Assembly (NCBI RefSeq): GCF_900142365.1
Contig: NZ_FRAP01000004.1
Location: forward strand, 1-64,000
Direction: 5' to 3'
Length of the DNA stretch: 64,000 nucleotides
Source of the DNA: Pseudonocardia thermophila
GTDB lineage: Bacteria > Actinomycetota > Actinomycetes > Mycobacteriales > Pseudonocardiaceae
Part shown: in pieces, positions 44,569-55,516 of the stretch
Position numbering within the stretch: the stretch's first letter is position 1
How the letters are laid out: each line of letters begins with the position of its first letter
Notes under the pieces: generated by a model
What the model saw: only the letters and a program-made list of their open reading frames with translations
Database searches by the model: none
Told to the model about the DNA's origin: nothing
Program-made: the position numbers and the translations under genes

Positions 44569-46509
44569 TCAGGTGTTCTCCACCTCCACGGGCTCCACGC
44601 CTTCCTCGGCCGGCAGCTCGAAACCCAGCACCTGCGCGTAGAACGACAGCTCCGCCTCCAGCGCCCGGCGGATGTTCTCCGCGCGGCGGAACCCGTGCTG
44701 CTCACCGGGGAACTCCAGGTAGGCCACCGGCACTCCGCGGGAGCGCAGTGCCTCGACGATCACCCGGCTCTGCGCGGGCGGCACCACCGCGTCCTCGCTG
44801 CCCTGCAGCACGATCAGCGGCTTGTCGAGCCGGTCGACGTGGTGGATCGGCGACCGCTCGCGCAGGACGTCCGGGTCGGTGCCGACGAGCCGGTCGAGGT
44901 AGTGGCTCTCGAACTTGTGGGTGTCGGCCGCGAGCGCGGCGAGATCGGCGACGCCGAAGTGGTCGGCGCCCGCCGCGAACGGCTGATCGGACGAAGCGAG
45001 CGCGGCCAGCACGGTGAACCCGCCCGCCGAGCCGCCGCGGATCACCATCCGCTCACCGTCGACCCGGCCCTTCGCCGCGAGCCAGCGCGCCGCGGCGATG
45101 CAGTCGGCGACGTCCACGGCGCCCCACGTGCCGTACAGCTCCTCCCGGTACGGCCGCCCGTAGCCGGTGGAACCGCGGTAGTTCACGTCGACGACGGCGA
45201 ACCCGCGGCTGGTCCAGAACTGCCGGCCGGGTGAGAACGCCGGGGCCGCCGCGGAGGTCGGGCCGCCGTGCAGCTCCACGACCAGCGGCGGCAGGGTCCC
45301 CTCCGGGCCGCTCCACTCGGCGTTCGCCGGCGGGTAGAACAGGGCGTGCGCCACCTCGCCGTCGCGGCCGACCGGGAACGTGACGTGCTCCGGCCGCGAG
45401 ATCGACGCCGGGTCGATCCCCAGGTCACGGGGCGGGCGCAGCGCCTGCATCCGCCCGGTGACCGGGTCCAGCCGGTACACCCCGGCCTCGGTGGTCGGCG
45501 TCGCGGCCACCAGCACGACCGATCCGTCGCCGGCGGCGCGCAGCTCGGCGACGGCGGTGAACGGGGTGTCCAGGTCGTGCAGACCGCCGTCGGGATCGCG
45601 GCGGACCAGGTCGTCGAACCCCTTGCGGCGGCGGGCGAACACCACCGACCCGTCGGGCAGCACGGCGTAGTGGGAGGTGGCGAACCGCCACTGCGGCCCG
45701 CCGATCTCGAACTCACCCCGCACGACCGCGGTGATGTCGGTGTGCGGCCGCCAGCGGTAGAGGTTCCACCACTCGCTGCGGTCGCTGCAGAACCACAGCG
45801 ACCCGTCCGGCTGCCACACCGGCTCGGTGACCGACTCCCCGTGTCCGCCCGCGACGAGGACCTGCTCGCCCGTCTCCAGGTCCCGCACGATCAGTGCGGC
45901 GGTGTCCCACGGCATGTCCGGGTGGTCCCACTGCAGCCACGCGAGCGTGCGGCCATCGGGCGACAGGCGCGGGGCCGCGACGAAGTCCGGGCCGCTGACC
46001 AGCACCTCCGGCTCGGACGGGCGGTGCGCGGCGAGCCGGACGATCTCGTTCACGACCGCGGCCGCACCGTCACCGGTGTGCCGCTCCCGCACGCAGATCA
46101 GCGTCTCGCCGTCGGGGGCCAGATCCCCGTCGGCGTAGCGGTCGCCGCGCGGGCGCGCCGGCTCCGGGGTGAGCGCCAGGGGCTCCTCACCGGGCACGAA
46201 CCGGTACAGCCGCTGATCGGCCCAGTCGGTGAACCACACCACGCCGGAGCGGACCCACCACGCGCCGCCGCCGTACTCGTGGACGGCGGTGCGGGCGTTG
46301 CGACCCTCCGGCAGCAGGCCGCTGACGGTGCCGTCGGCGCTGCGCCGGACCAGCTGGGTGCGGCCGCCCTCGGCGGGCCGGCCCTCGTCCCAGTAGACGT
46401 CGGTTCCGTCGGTCCGCACCTCGCTCAGCCGGACCGTCTGCTCGACGACGCGAGCCGCGGTGAACGGGGTGGTCCATGATCCGTACGGGGCCGTGCGCAC
46501 GATCTCCAC
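44569..46509 (-). CDS. S9 family prolyl oligopeptidase-like serine peptidase
   Basis: A 646-residue cytoplasmic peptidase with an N-terminal beta-propeller (about 1-380) and a C-terminal alpha/beta-hydrolase domain. The catalytic triad is Ser494 (GGSAGG), Asp573 (GSEDAV) and His605 (GEQHGFR). LVVELHGGPTSAAAPAF provides the oxyanion region and DVNYRGSTGYGRPYRE matches acylaminoacyl-peptidase relatives. It starts at GTG 46507-46509. It probably trims short peptides; the exact specificity is unknown. Confidence 0.9.
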   Translation of the reverse strand: MEIVRTAPYGSWTTPFTAARVVEQTVRLSEVRTDGTDVYWDEGRPAEGGRTQLVRRSADGTVSGLLPEGRNARTAVHEYGGGAWWVRSGVVWFTDWADQRLYRFVPGEEPLALTPEPARPRGDRYADGDLAPDGETLICVRERHTGDGAAAVVNEIVRLAAHRPSEPEVLVSGPDFVAAPRLSPDGRTLAWLQWDHPDMPWDTAALIVRDLETGEQVLVAGGHGESVTEPVWQPDGSLWFCSDRSEWWNLYRWRPHTDITAVVRGEFEIGGPQWRFATSHYAVLPDGSVVFARRRKGFDDLVRRDPDGGLHDLDTPFTAVAELRAAGDGSVVLVAATPTTEAGVYRLDPVTGRMQALRPPRDLGIDPASISRPEHVTFPVGRDGEVAHALFYPPANAEWSGPEGTLPPLVVELHGGPTSAAAPAFSPGRQFWTSRGFAVVDVNYRGSTGYGRPYREELYGTWGAVDVADCIAAARWLAAKGRVDGERMVIRGGSAGGFTVLAALASSDQPFAAGADHFGVADLAALAADTHKFESHYLDRLVGTDPDVLRERSPIHHVDRLDKPLIVLQGSEDAVVPPAQSRVIVEALRSRGVPVAYLEFPGEQHGFRRAENIRRALEAELSFYAQVLGFELPAEEGVEPVEVENT

Positions 46510-46581
46510 GCTAGTCCGCCGCCCCCGCGGCGCGGCGACCCGACACGGCGAGGGCGGGCGGCCGTGCGGACGATCGACCGT

Positions 46582-46623
46582 CAGCGCCGATCCGCCAGCA
46601 CCGATCCATCAGCGCCGATCCAC
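46582..46623. repeat. three 14-bp tandem repeats
   Basis: Units at 46582-46595, 46596-46609 and 46610-46623 share CAGCGCCGATCC with one or two changes each. They span the 3' end of the DCC-type gene and the space before the S9 peptidase start. Confidence 0.7.
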
Positions 46624-46926
46624 GAGGGCCGTGCCGAGCAGTTCCGCGGCCTCCCGCAGCTCCCGCAGCCGCAGCAGCGGCAGCAGCCCGAGCGCCCCGG
46701 ACAGGCCGGTCCACCAGCGGATGCGTCCGCGCCGCACGATCCCGATCGCCGGGGCCGCGCAGGACAGCACCTGCGCGGGGATGCCCGGGTACGCCCGGTC
46801 GAGCTGCTTCTCCCGGCAGGAGCGCACGATCACCGGCACCCGTACCAGGTCGGGCAGCTCGCGGGCGATCCGCGAGCACTTCGGGCAGCTCACGTCGTAG
46901 ACGACGACGACGGCGGACGCACTCAC
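46609..46926 (-). CDS. DCC-family thiol-disulfide oxidoreductase-like protein (DUF393)
   Basis: A 105-residue protein with a thioredoxin-like start, SAVVVVYDVSCPKCSRIARELP, holding a CPKC active-site pair at about residues 15-18. A further CREKQLDRAYPG segment is typical of the DCC (DUF393) family, thought to act as thiol-disulfide exchange enzymes. Its GTG start overlaps the stop of the membrane gene upstream as GTGA, so the two products may work together. Confidence 0.75.
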   Translation of the reverse strand: MSASAVVVVYDVSCPKCSRIARELPDLVRVPVIVRSCREKQLDRAYPGIPAQVLSCAAPAIGIVRRGRIRWWTGLSGALGLLPLLRLRELREAAELLGTALVDRR

Positions 46927-47675
46927 GCGGCCAGCATGACAAGCCCGAGTGCGCCGATGCACACCACCGCCAGCGTCGGCCGCAGCAACGGCTCGGCAGC
47001 GGTCCACACCCGCAGCCACACGCCGTCGTCCGGCCAGGCGGCGCACAGCATGGGCGCGGCGACCCGGCCGGCCGCGAACCCGGCGGCCACGGCGAACGCG
47101 GCCGGGAACGGCACGACCAGAACGATCGCCAGCAGCGCGAGGTGCGGCAGCGCCGACGCCGAGCCGGCGCGCACACCGGTGCCCATCTCGATCCCCAGGT
47201 GCAGCGCGGCCCGCTCCCCCAGCCCGCCGCCGGGGAGGGCGGGTCGGCGCAGGTGCGGCAGGGGGAAGCGCAGCATCCCGAACTCGCGGGCGAGCACGGC
47301 GAGGGCGGCGGTGCCGAAGAGCACCGCGCGCACGACGGACGGCAGCAGCGCCTGCGGCAGCAGGCCCACGAGCGCGGCCCCGAGCGCCAGCGGCACCGCG
47401 CCGATCACCAGGCCCGCGGCGAACCAGCCGATCACCGGGGTGCCGCGGCGGGCCGAGCCGCTGAGCAGAGCGGTGTGGCGGCGGTCGCCCGAGCCGGTGA
47501 ACCCGGCGGCCGCGCCGCCCACCGCGGCCGCGATGAAGACGGTGAGTCCGGCGGCGTCCGATCCCGGCGCCGCGGTGAGCGCGCGCAGCCCGGCGAGCAG
47601 CACGAGCGCGAGCAGCACGAGCGCGGCGGTGAACGGGTGCAGCGCCCAGCGCGGGGCGCGGATGGGTGCGGTCAC
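46923..47675 (-). CDS. unrecognised polytopic membrane protein
   Basis: A 250-residue protein with about seven or eight hydrophobic segments and no cysteine pairs. I did not recognise the family. Its C-terminal part has MGTGVRAGSASALPHLALLA, an unusual polar stretch between helices. It starts at GTG 47673-47675 with no strong ribosome site and is translationally coupled to the DCC-like protein. A membrane/thiol-redox partnership of the MauE/MauD kind is possible but only by analogy. Confidence 0.6.
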   Translation of the reverse strand: MTAPIRAPRWALHPFTAALVLLALVLLAGLRALTAAPGSDAAGLTVFIAAAVGGAAAGFTGSGDRRHTALLSGSARRGTPVIGWFAAGLVIGAVPLALGAALVGLLPQALLPSVVRAVLFGTAALAVLAREFGMLRFPLPHLRRPALPGGGLGERAALHLGIEMGTGVRAGSASALPHLALLAIVLVVPFPAAFAVAAGFAAGRVAAPMLCAAWPDDGVWLRVWTAAEPLLRPTLAVVCIGALGLVMLAA

Positions 47676-47814
47676 GGCGCCACGGGGGCGACCACGGAGA
47701 AGGTGATCACGAACGTCACCGTATCCGCAGGGCCGGGCGGATCACCACCGCCACGCCGGTGGGATCGGCGGTAGCGTGGCGCTCCACGCCGCCGTACCGG
47801 ATGAGAGGTCCGCC

Positions 47815-48147
47815 ATGTCCGATCCGGCTTCCGAGAAGCCCGCTGAACCGGCCGACACCGAGATCGTCGACGCTGAGGTCGTCGCCCCCGACCCGGACCC
47901 GGCCGCGCTGCTGGCCGAGGCCCGAGCGGCCCAGCAGTCCGCGGTCGCCCCGGACTACGACGAGCGCGGCGTGCCCACGCTCGACTACGTGCGCGCCAAG
48001 ATCGAGGGCCGGGTCGCCACCGCGATCGGCACCACCGAGCTCACCGGCGAGACCGAGCAGGCCCGGGCACTGGACGAGCAGCTGGCCGAGCGCGAACGCA
48101 GAGCCAGGGAGAAGCTGGAGGAGCTGCGTCGCTCGCTCGGCGGATAG
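47815..48147 (+). CDS. small acidic coiled-coil protein
   Basis: A 110-residue protein with an acidic head (DTEIVDAEVVAPDPDPAAL), a conserved-looking core (YDERGVPTLDYVRAKIEGRVATAIG) and a C-terminal coiled coil (LDEQLAERERRAREKLEELRRSL). I recognise no domain, but the layout is that of small conserved actinobacterial proteins. The ATG at 47815 has GAGAGGT six bases upstream. It ends at a family B hairpin shared with sdhB. Confidence 0.7.
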   Translation: MSDPASEKPAEPADTEIVDAEVVAPDPDPAALLAEARAAQQSAVAPDYDERGVPTLDYVRAKIEGRVATAIGTTELTGETEQARALDEQLAERERRAREKLEELRRSLGG

Positions 48148-48165
48148 CCACCCAGGGCCGAGGAA

Positions 48166-48216
48166 CGACGAACGGCACTCTCGTCAGCAGCATCGCTGAC
48201 GAAAGTGCCGTTCGTC
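48166..48216. repeat. family B long hairpin, copy 2
   Basis: Arms 48166-48188 and 48195-48216 (counting to CGACG at the end) pair over 22 of 23 positions around a six-base loop. The sequence shares ACGAACGGC and CTCTCGT-AGC with 35878-35931. It lies between the convergent coiled-coil gene and sdhB. Confidence 0.78.
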
Positions 48217-48226
48217 GGGGAACCCG

Positions 48227-48997
48227 CTACTGCTTCGCCGCGCGGACGTCCCCGCGCTTGAAGATCTTGTTGCCGAGCCAGATCAGCGGGTCGTACTTGC
48301 GGTCGACGACGCGCTCCTTGAGCGGGATCAGCGCGTTGTCGGTGATCTTGATGTTCTCCGGGCAGACCTCGGTGCAGCACTTGGTGATGTTGCAGAAGCC
48401 CAGCCCGTGCTCCTCCTGCGCCGCGCGCTTGCGGTCGGCCGCGTCGAGGGGGTGCATGTCCAGCTCCGCGATCCGCATGAGGTAGCGCGGGCCGGCGAAG
48501 TGCTGCTTGTTCTCCTCGTGGTCACGCACCACGTGGCAGGTGTTCTGGCACAGGTAGCACTCGATGCACTTGCGGAACTCCTGGCTCCGCTCGACGTCGA
48601 CCTGCTGCATCCGGTACTCGCCGGGCTTGAGGTCCGGCGGCGGGGCGAACGCGGGCACCTCGCGGGCCTTCGTGTAGTTGAAGCTCACGTCGGTGACCAG
48701 GTCGCGGATGACCGGGAAGGTGCGCAGCGGTGTGATCGTGACGACCTCGTCCTCGGCGAACGTGTTCATCCGGGTCATGCACGCCAGCCGCGGCCGCCCG
48801 TTGATCTCCATCGAGCACGAGCCGCACTTGCCGGCCTTGCAGTTCCAGCGCACCGCGAGATCGGGTGCCTCGGTCTGCTGCAGCCGGTGCACGACGTCGA
48901 GGACCACCTCGCCCTCGTTGACCTCGACCGGGTAGTCGACGAGCTCCCCCTTCTCGGAGTCACCCCGCCACACCCGGAATCGCGCCCAGTAGCTCAC
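48227..48997 (-). CDS. sdhB: succinate dehydrogenase iron-sulfur subunit (Sdh1 type)
   Basis: A 256-residue subunit passing electrons from the flavoprotein to quinone. The 2Fe-2S site is CKAGKCGSCSMEING with a later Cys in RLACM; the two further clusters are bound by CIECYLCQNTC and CCTEVCP. It resembles mycobacterial Rv0247c (Sdh1). Its GTG start overlaps the sdhA stop as GTGA. It is the last gene of the membrane subunit-sdhA-sdhB operon. Confidence 0.92.
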   Translation of the reverse strand: MSYWARFRVWRGDSEKGELVDYPVEVNEGEVVLDVVHRLQQTEAPDLAVRWNCKAGKCGSCSMEINGRPRLACMTRMNTFAEDEVVTITPLRTFPVIRDLVTDVSFNYTKAREVPAFAPPPDLKPGEYRMQQVDVERSQEFRKCIECYLCQNTCHVVRDHEENKQHFAGPRYLMRIAELDMHPLDAADRKRAAQEEHGLGFCNITKCCTEVCPENIKITDNALIPLKERVVDRKYDPLIWLGNKIFKRGDVRAAKQ

Positions 48998-50925
48998 TTC
49001 GCACCCTCCTGCGCGGTGGCCCGGTGCCCGCCGAGCTCCTCACCGGTGAAGTACTTCTTCAGCTCGTCCATCTCGAACAGGTCGAGCAGGTCGGGCCGCA
49101 TCGGGACCTGCTCCTTGCGCTCCAGCCGGACGTTGTCCTCGCCCTCCGCCGAGCACACCAGCAGCACCTTGCGCCACTCGGGGTCCATGACGGGGTAGTC
49201 GTCGCGGGTGTGGCCGCCGCGGCTCTCCTTGCGTTCCAGCGCGGCCTTCGCCACGCACATGGAGACCAGCAGCATGTTGCGCAGGTCGAGCGCGAGGTGC
49301 CAGTTCGGGTTGAACGCCCGCCCACCGGTGACCGAGACCGTGCGGGCCCGCACCGCGATGTCCTCGAGCTTCTTCAGCGCCAGCTCCATCTCGTCGGCCT
49401 TGCGGATGATGCCGACGAGCTCGTGCATGGTCTTCTGCAACTCCTGGTGCACGACGAACGGGTTCTCCCCGCCCTCGGCGGCCGTGGTGAACGGCAGGAG
49501 CGCCCGCTCGGTGGCCGTGACGACGTCGGCCTCCTGCACCTGGGGGCGCGCGTCCAGGCCGTCGACGTACTGCGCGGCGCCGAGGCCGCAGCGACGGCCG
49601 AAGACCAGCAGGTCGGACAGCGAGTTGCCGCCGAGCCGGTTCGAACCGTGCATGCCGCCGGAGCACTCACCCGCCGCGAACAGGCCGGGCACGACCGACA
49701 TGCCGGTGTCCGGGTCGACCTCGATCCCGCCCATGACGTAGTGGCAGGTCGGGCCGACCTCCATCGGCTCCTTGGTGATGTCGACGTCGGCCAGCTCCTT
49801 GAACTGGTGGTACATCGACGGGAGCCGCTTGAGGATCTGCTCGGGCGACAGGCGCGTCGAGACGTCGAGGTAGACCCCGCCGTGGGGGCTGCCCCGGCCG
49901 GCCTTCACCTCGGCGTTGATCGCGCGCGCGACCTCGTCGCGCGGCAGGAGCTCCGGCGGGCGCTTGTTGTTGTCCGGGTCGGTGTACCAGCGGTCGGCTT
50001 CCTCCTCCGTGGTGGCGTAGAGGTTCTTGAAGACGTCCGCGATGTAGTCGAACATGAACCGCTTGCCCTCGGAGTTGCGCAGGACGCCCCCGTCGCCGCG
50101 CACCGACTCCGTGACCAGGATCCCCTTCACCGACGGGGGCCAGACCATGCCCGTCGGGTGGAACTGGAGGAACTCCATGTTGATCAGGGTCGCGCCGGCG
50201 CGCAGGGCCAGCGCGTGCCCGTCGCCGGTGTACTCCCAGGAGTTCGACGTCACCGAGTAGCTCTTGCCCACGCCGCCGGTGGCCAGCACGATCGCCGGCG
50301 CGTCGAAGCGGACGAACTTCCCGGTGGGCCGGAAGTAGCCGAAGCAGCCGGAGATCCGCCCGTCGGTCTTGAACAGCTCGGTGATCGTGGTCTCGTGGAA
50401 GACCTTGATGTAAGACTCGTAGTCACCGGTGGCGGCGTGGTCCTCCTGCTGCAATGAGACGATCTTCTGCTGCAGCGTGCGGATCAGCTCCAGGCCGGTC
50501 CGGTCGCCGACGTGCGCGAGCCGCGGGTAGGTGTGGCCGCCGAAGTTGCGCTGGCTGATCTTGCCGTCCGGGGTGCGGTCGAACAGCGCCCCGTAGGTCT
50601 CCAGCTCCCAGACGCGGTCGGGGGCCTCCTTGGCGTGCAGCTCGGCCATGCGCCAGTTGTTGAGGAACTTGCCCCCGCGCATGGTGTCGGCGAAGTGCAC
50701 CTTCCAGTTGTCGTTCGGGTTGACGTTGCCCATGGCGGCCGCGCATCCGCCTTCGGCCATCACCGTGTGCGCCTTGCCGAACAGCGACTTCGTGATGATC
50801 GCGGTGCGCTTGCCCTGCAGCCGGGCCTCGATGGCGGCGCGCAGGCCGGCGCCGCCCGCCCCGATGACGACGACGTCGAAGGTGTGGTGCTCGATTTCCT
50901 CTGATGTTGCTGCCGATGCGGTCAT
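48994..50925 (-). CDS. sdhA: succinate dehydrogenase flavoprotein subunit (Sdh1 type)
   Basis: A 643-residue FAD protein that oxidises succinate to fumarate. The dinucleotide motif is GAGGAGLRAA near residue 22, the FAD-linking histidine lies in FGGHTYPR, and GGMHGSNRLGGNSL marks the C-terminal FAD site. It resembles Rv0248c. The ATG at 50923-50925 follows the membrane-subunit stop by four bases. Confidence 0.93.
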   Translation of the reverse strand: MTASAATSEEIEHHTFDVVVIGAGGAGLRAAIEARLQGKRTAIITKSLFGKAHTVMAEGGCAAAMGNVNPNDNWKVHFADTMRGGKFLNNWRMAELHAKEAPDRVWELETYGALFDRTPDGKISQRNFGGHTYPRLAHVGDRTGLELIRTLQQKIVSLQQEDHAATGDYESYIKVFHETTITELFKTDGRISGCFGYFRPTGKFVRFDAPAIVLATGGVGKSYSVTSNSWEYTGDGHALALRAGATLINMEFLQFHPTGMVWPPSVKGILVTESVRGDGGVLRNSEGKRFMFDYIADVFKNLYATTEEEADRWYTDPDNNKRPPELLPRDEVARAINAEVKAGRGSPHGGVYLDVSTRLSPEQILKRLPSMYHQFKELADVDITKEPMEVGPTCHYVMGGIEVDPDTGMSVVPGLFAAGECSGGMHGSNRLGGNSLSDLLVFGRRCGLGAAQYVDGLDARPQVQEADVVTATERALLPFTTAAEGGENPFVVHQELQKTMHELVGIIRKADEMELALKKLEDIAVRARTVSVTGGRAFNPNWHLALDLRNMLLVSMCVAKAALERKESRGGHTRDDYPVMDPEWRKVLLVCSAEGEDNVRLERKEQVPMRPDLLDLFEMDELKKYFTGEELGGHRATAQEGAK

Positions 50926-50929
50926 CGGG

Positions 50930-51736
50930 TCACCCCACGATCCTCAGGTCGGAGATCCACCCCGCGGAGACGGCCATGATGTAGAAGTCCGTGATCGCCA
51001 GCGAGGCGAGTGTGGTCCACGCGAGCTCCATGTGACGGGCGTTGAGCTTCGAGACGAAGGTCCACGCCTTGTAGCGGAGCGGGTGCTTGGAGAAGTGGTT
51101 GAGCCGGCCGGCGACGATGTTGCGGCACGAGTGGCAGGAGATCGTGTAGGCCCACAGCAGGATCACGTTGGCCAGCAGGATCAGGTTGCCCAGGCCGAGG
51201 CCGAACGAGCCGTCCTTGTTGATGAACGCGACCACCACGTCGTAGGTGTTGATCACCGAGATGATCACCGCGGCGTAGAAGAAGTAGCGGTGCAGGTTCT
51301 GCGCGATCAGCGGGAAGCGGGTCTCACCGGTGTACGTGCGGTGCGGCTCGGCGACCGCGCACGCCGGCGGCGAGAGCCAGAAGGCCCGGTAGTAGGCCTT
51401 CCGGTAGTAGTAGCAGGTCAATCGGAACAGCAGCAGGAACGGCAGCGTGATCGCCGCGTAGGGCAGGAACCACCAGTCGGGCAGGAACTGGCCGAAGTGC
51501 GACGCCTCCGGTACACACCCGACCGAGAAGCACGGGGAGTAGAACGGGGTCAGGTAGTTGTAGTTCTGATCGGCGGTGAAGTACCAGTCCTGCTGGAAGG
51601 CACGCACCGTCGCGTACGCGACCCAGAGGACGAGCAGGATGGCGTCCCGCAGCGGCGGGAACCACCACCGATCGGTACGGAGGGTGCGTTCCGCGATCTG
51701 CGCCCGGCCGGCGGACGCATCTGTGGTGGATGACAC
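50930..51736 (-). CDS. sdhC: succinate dehydrogenase membrane anchor (Sdh1 type)
   Basis: A 268-residue membrane protein with about five helices and an extracytoplasmic insert holding two cysteines (YSPCFSVGCVPE). The C-terminal part has histidines in CHSCRN, NHFSKH and ARHMELAW. Length and position match the Rv0249c-like anchor of Sdh1. I chose GTG 51734-51736 over an upstream frame because it gives a plausible cytoplasmic start (SSTTDASAG). It is the first gene of the operon. Confidence 0.8.
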   Translation of the reverse strand: MSSTTDASAGRAQIAERTLRTDRWWFPPLRDAILLVLWVAYATVRAFQQDWYFTADQNYNYLTPFYSPCFSVGCVPEASHFGQFLPDWWFLPYAAITLPFLLLFRLTCYYYRKAYYRAFWLSPPACAVAEPHRTYTGETRFPLIAQNLHRYFFYAAVIISVINTYDVVVAFINKDGSFGLGLGNLILLANVILLWAYTISCHSCRNIVAGRLNHFSKHPLRYKAWTFVSKLNARHMELAWTTLASLAITDFYIMAVSAGWISDLRIVG

Positions 51737-51903
51737 GTCAGTGTGTTCCTCGTCTTCCCGGTGTCGCCGTCGCGGCACTCCCACGACGACGGGGTTGAAG
51801 AAACTTGCCGCGGAGCCTACGACGAGGAGCCCCGTCCGGCTCTACCGGTTGACGGGGCTGTGATGTCGATCGTGACGTGTCTCACGCCGTCCCCGCCCGC
51901 CCC

Positions 51904-51968
51904 GCGCCGAGAACGCCGTCGCCGTGATCGATTCGCCTGTTGATCACGACGAGGTCGTCCTCCGACGC
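51904..51968. repeat. family A long hairpin, copy 3 (degenerate)
   Basis: Arms 51904-51929 and 51942-51968 pair imperfectly, with GTGATC/GATCAC closing the loop. On the minus strand it reads CGTCGTGATCAACAGG, matching the family A signature, so it is inverted relative to copies 1 and 2. It follows the second sdhB on that strand. Confidence 0.6.
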
Positions 51969-52023
51969 ACGGGCCGGGCGGGGACGGAAAGGTGCAGTGT
52001 GCAGTTGTCGATCCCGGACGGGC

Positions 52024-52793
52024 TCAGCTCTTGGCGGGAGCTGCGCCCGCCTTGCGCTTGCTCGTCTTCGCGGCGAGGTAGTCGCGGTTGAGCTGGGAGA
52101 TGACGTCGAGCGGGATCTCCTTCGGGCACGCGACCGCGCACTCGCCGGTGTTGGTGCAGCCGCCGAAGCCCTCGGCATCGTGCTGCTCCACCATCGACAG
52201 CACCCGCGAGTAGCGCTCCGGCTGCCCCTGCGGCAGCTCACCCAGGTGGGTGATCTTCGCGCCGAGGAACAGGGACGCCGACCCGTTCGGGCACGCCGCG
52301 ACGCACGCGCCGCAGCCGATGCAGGTGGCCGCGGCGAACGCGCGGTCGGCCTGCGGCTTCGGGACGGGCACCGAGTGCGCCTCGGGCGCGGTGCCCGTCG
52401 GTGCGGTGATGTAGCCGCCGGCGGCGATCACCCGGTCGAACGCCGACCGGTCGACCACCAGGTCGCGCACCACGGGGAACGCGCCGGCGCGGAACGGCTC
52501 GACGGTGATCGTCTCGCCGTCGCGGAAGTGCCGCAGGTGCAGCTGGCAGGTCGTGGTGGCCTTCTGCGGGCCGTGCGGCTCGCCGTTGATCACCATGCTG
52601 CAGGCGCCGCAGATGCCCTCACGGCAGTCGTGGTCGAACGCGACGGGCTCCTCGCCGTCGAGGATCAGGCGCTCGTTGAGCACGTCGATCAGCTCGAGGA
52701 ACGACATGTCCTCGCTGGCGTCGTCGACCTGGTAGGTGACGAGCCTGCCGGCGTCGTCGGGACCCGACTGCCGCCAGACCTTGAGCGTGAGCC

Positions 52794-52797
<4 letters not shown>
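52024..52797 (-). CDS. sdhB: succinate dehydrogenase/fumarate reductase iron-sulfur subunit (b558 type)
   Basis: A 257-residue iron-sulfur subunit of a second complex. The 2Fe-2S ligands are [15 protein letters not shown] plus a Cys in TTTCQL; the others are [12 protein letters not shown] and [12 protein letters not shown]. It differs strongly from the Sdh1 subunit and fits the single-anchor cytochrome b558 type (Bacillus/Wolinella-like). The GTG start overlaps the sdhA stop. It is the last gene of its operon, followed by the family A hairpin copy 3. Confidence 0.9.
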
Positions 52798-54730
<1,933 letters not shown>

Positions 54731-54731
<1 letters not shown>

Positions 54732-55438
54732 CAGCTCACCAGCCCTGTCATCACCGCGAACGGAACGGAGAGGAACCCGACCGCCAACAGCACCGCGAAG
54801 ACCAGCGCCACCCCCTTGAGGGTGGCCTGGGTCGCCGCGCTGGATCGGCCGATCGTCTGCAGAGCGCTCCACACCCCGTGGCGCACGTGGAAGGCCAGGG
54901 CGATGACGGCGAGCGCGTAGAACAGCGTCACGTACCAGCGCTCGGGAGCGAAGTCGGCGATCAGGTTCGCCGCGACCTCCCCGTGCACGCCGTGCGGGTT
55001 CAGCGTGCCGGTCGTGAGGTCGAGGAGGTGGTAGATCACGAAGAGGGCGATGATCACGCCGCCCCACCGCATCGTGCGAGCCGCGTAGCTGCCGTTGACC
55101 GGGCGACGGTGGACGTAGCGCACCGGCCGGGCCCGGTGTGCGCGACCGGTCAGCACCGCGGCCGACCAGATGTGCCCGATCACCGCGGCCAGCAGCACGA
55201 TCCGCGTCACCCAGAGCAGCGTGCCGGCCGGCACTGCCGGCTCACCCGCCGTCCGCAGCCACGCCGAGTACTCGTCGATCGCGGTGGCGCCGAAGAACAG
55301 CTTCAGGTTGCCGAGCATGTGCACGATCAGGAAGGCGATCAGGATCGCCCCGCTGACGGCCATGATCAGCTTCAGCTGCAGCGACGTCACACGCACCCGG
55401 GCGGTGGGCTTCGTAGCCCGCTGGCCGAGAGTCACCAT
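54731..55438 (-). CDS. sdhC: succinate dehydrogenase cytochrome b558 subunit
   Basis: A 235-residue di-heme membrane anchor with five helices. Candidate heme ligands are histidines in [31 protein letters not shown] and [11 protein letters not shown], in the order expected for b558. It anchors the second Sdh complex. I chose ATG 55436-55438 ([18 protein letters not shown]); there is no obvious ribosome site. It diverges from the lysR gene across 78 bases containing a LysR-type site. Confidence 0.88.
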
Positions 55439-55484
55439 GAGGCGAGAGACTGATCGGCGCGACGCCCGACGTCCAATGCATCGA

Positions 55485-55499
55485 ATCGCCTGTCTCGAT
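55485..55499. promoter_or_regulatory. LysR-type T-N11-A box
   Basis: A dyad ATCG-N7-CGAT centred between sdhC and lysR satisfies the T-N11-A rule for LysR regulators (T55486 to A55498). It lies 47 bases upstream of the sdhC start and 18 bases before lysR. Confidence 0.55.
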
Positions 55500-55516
55500 A
55501 GCCGTACGCTATACCC

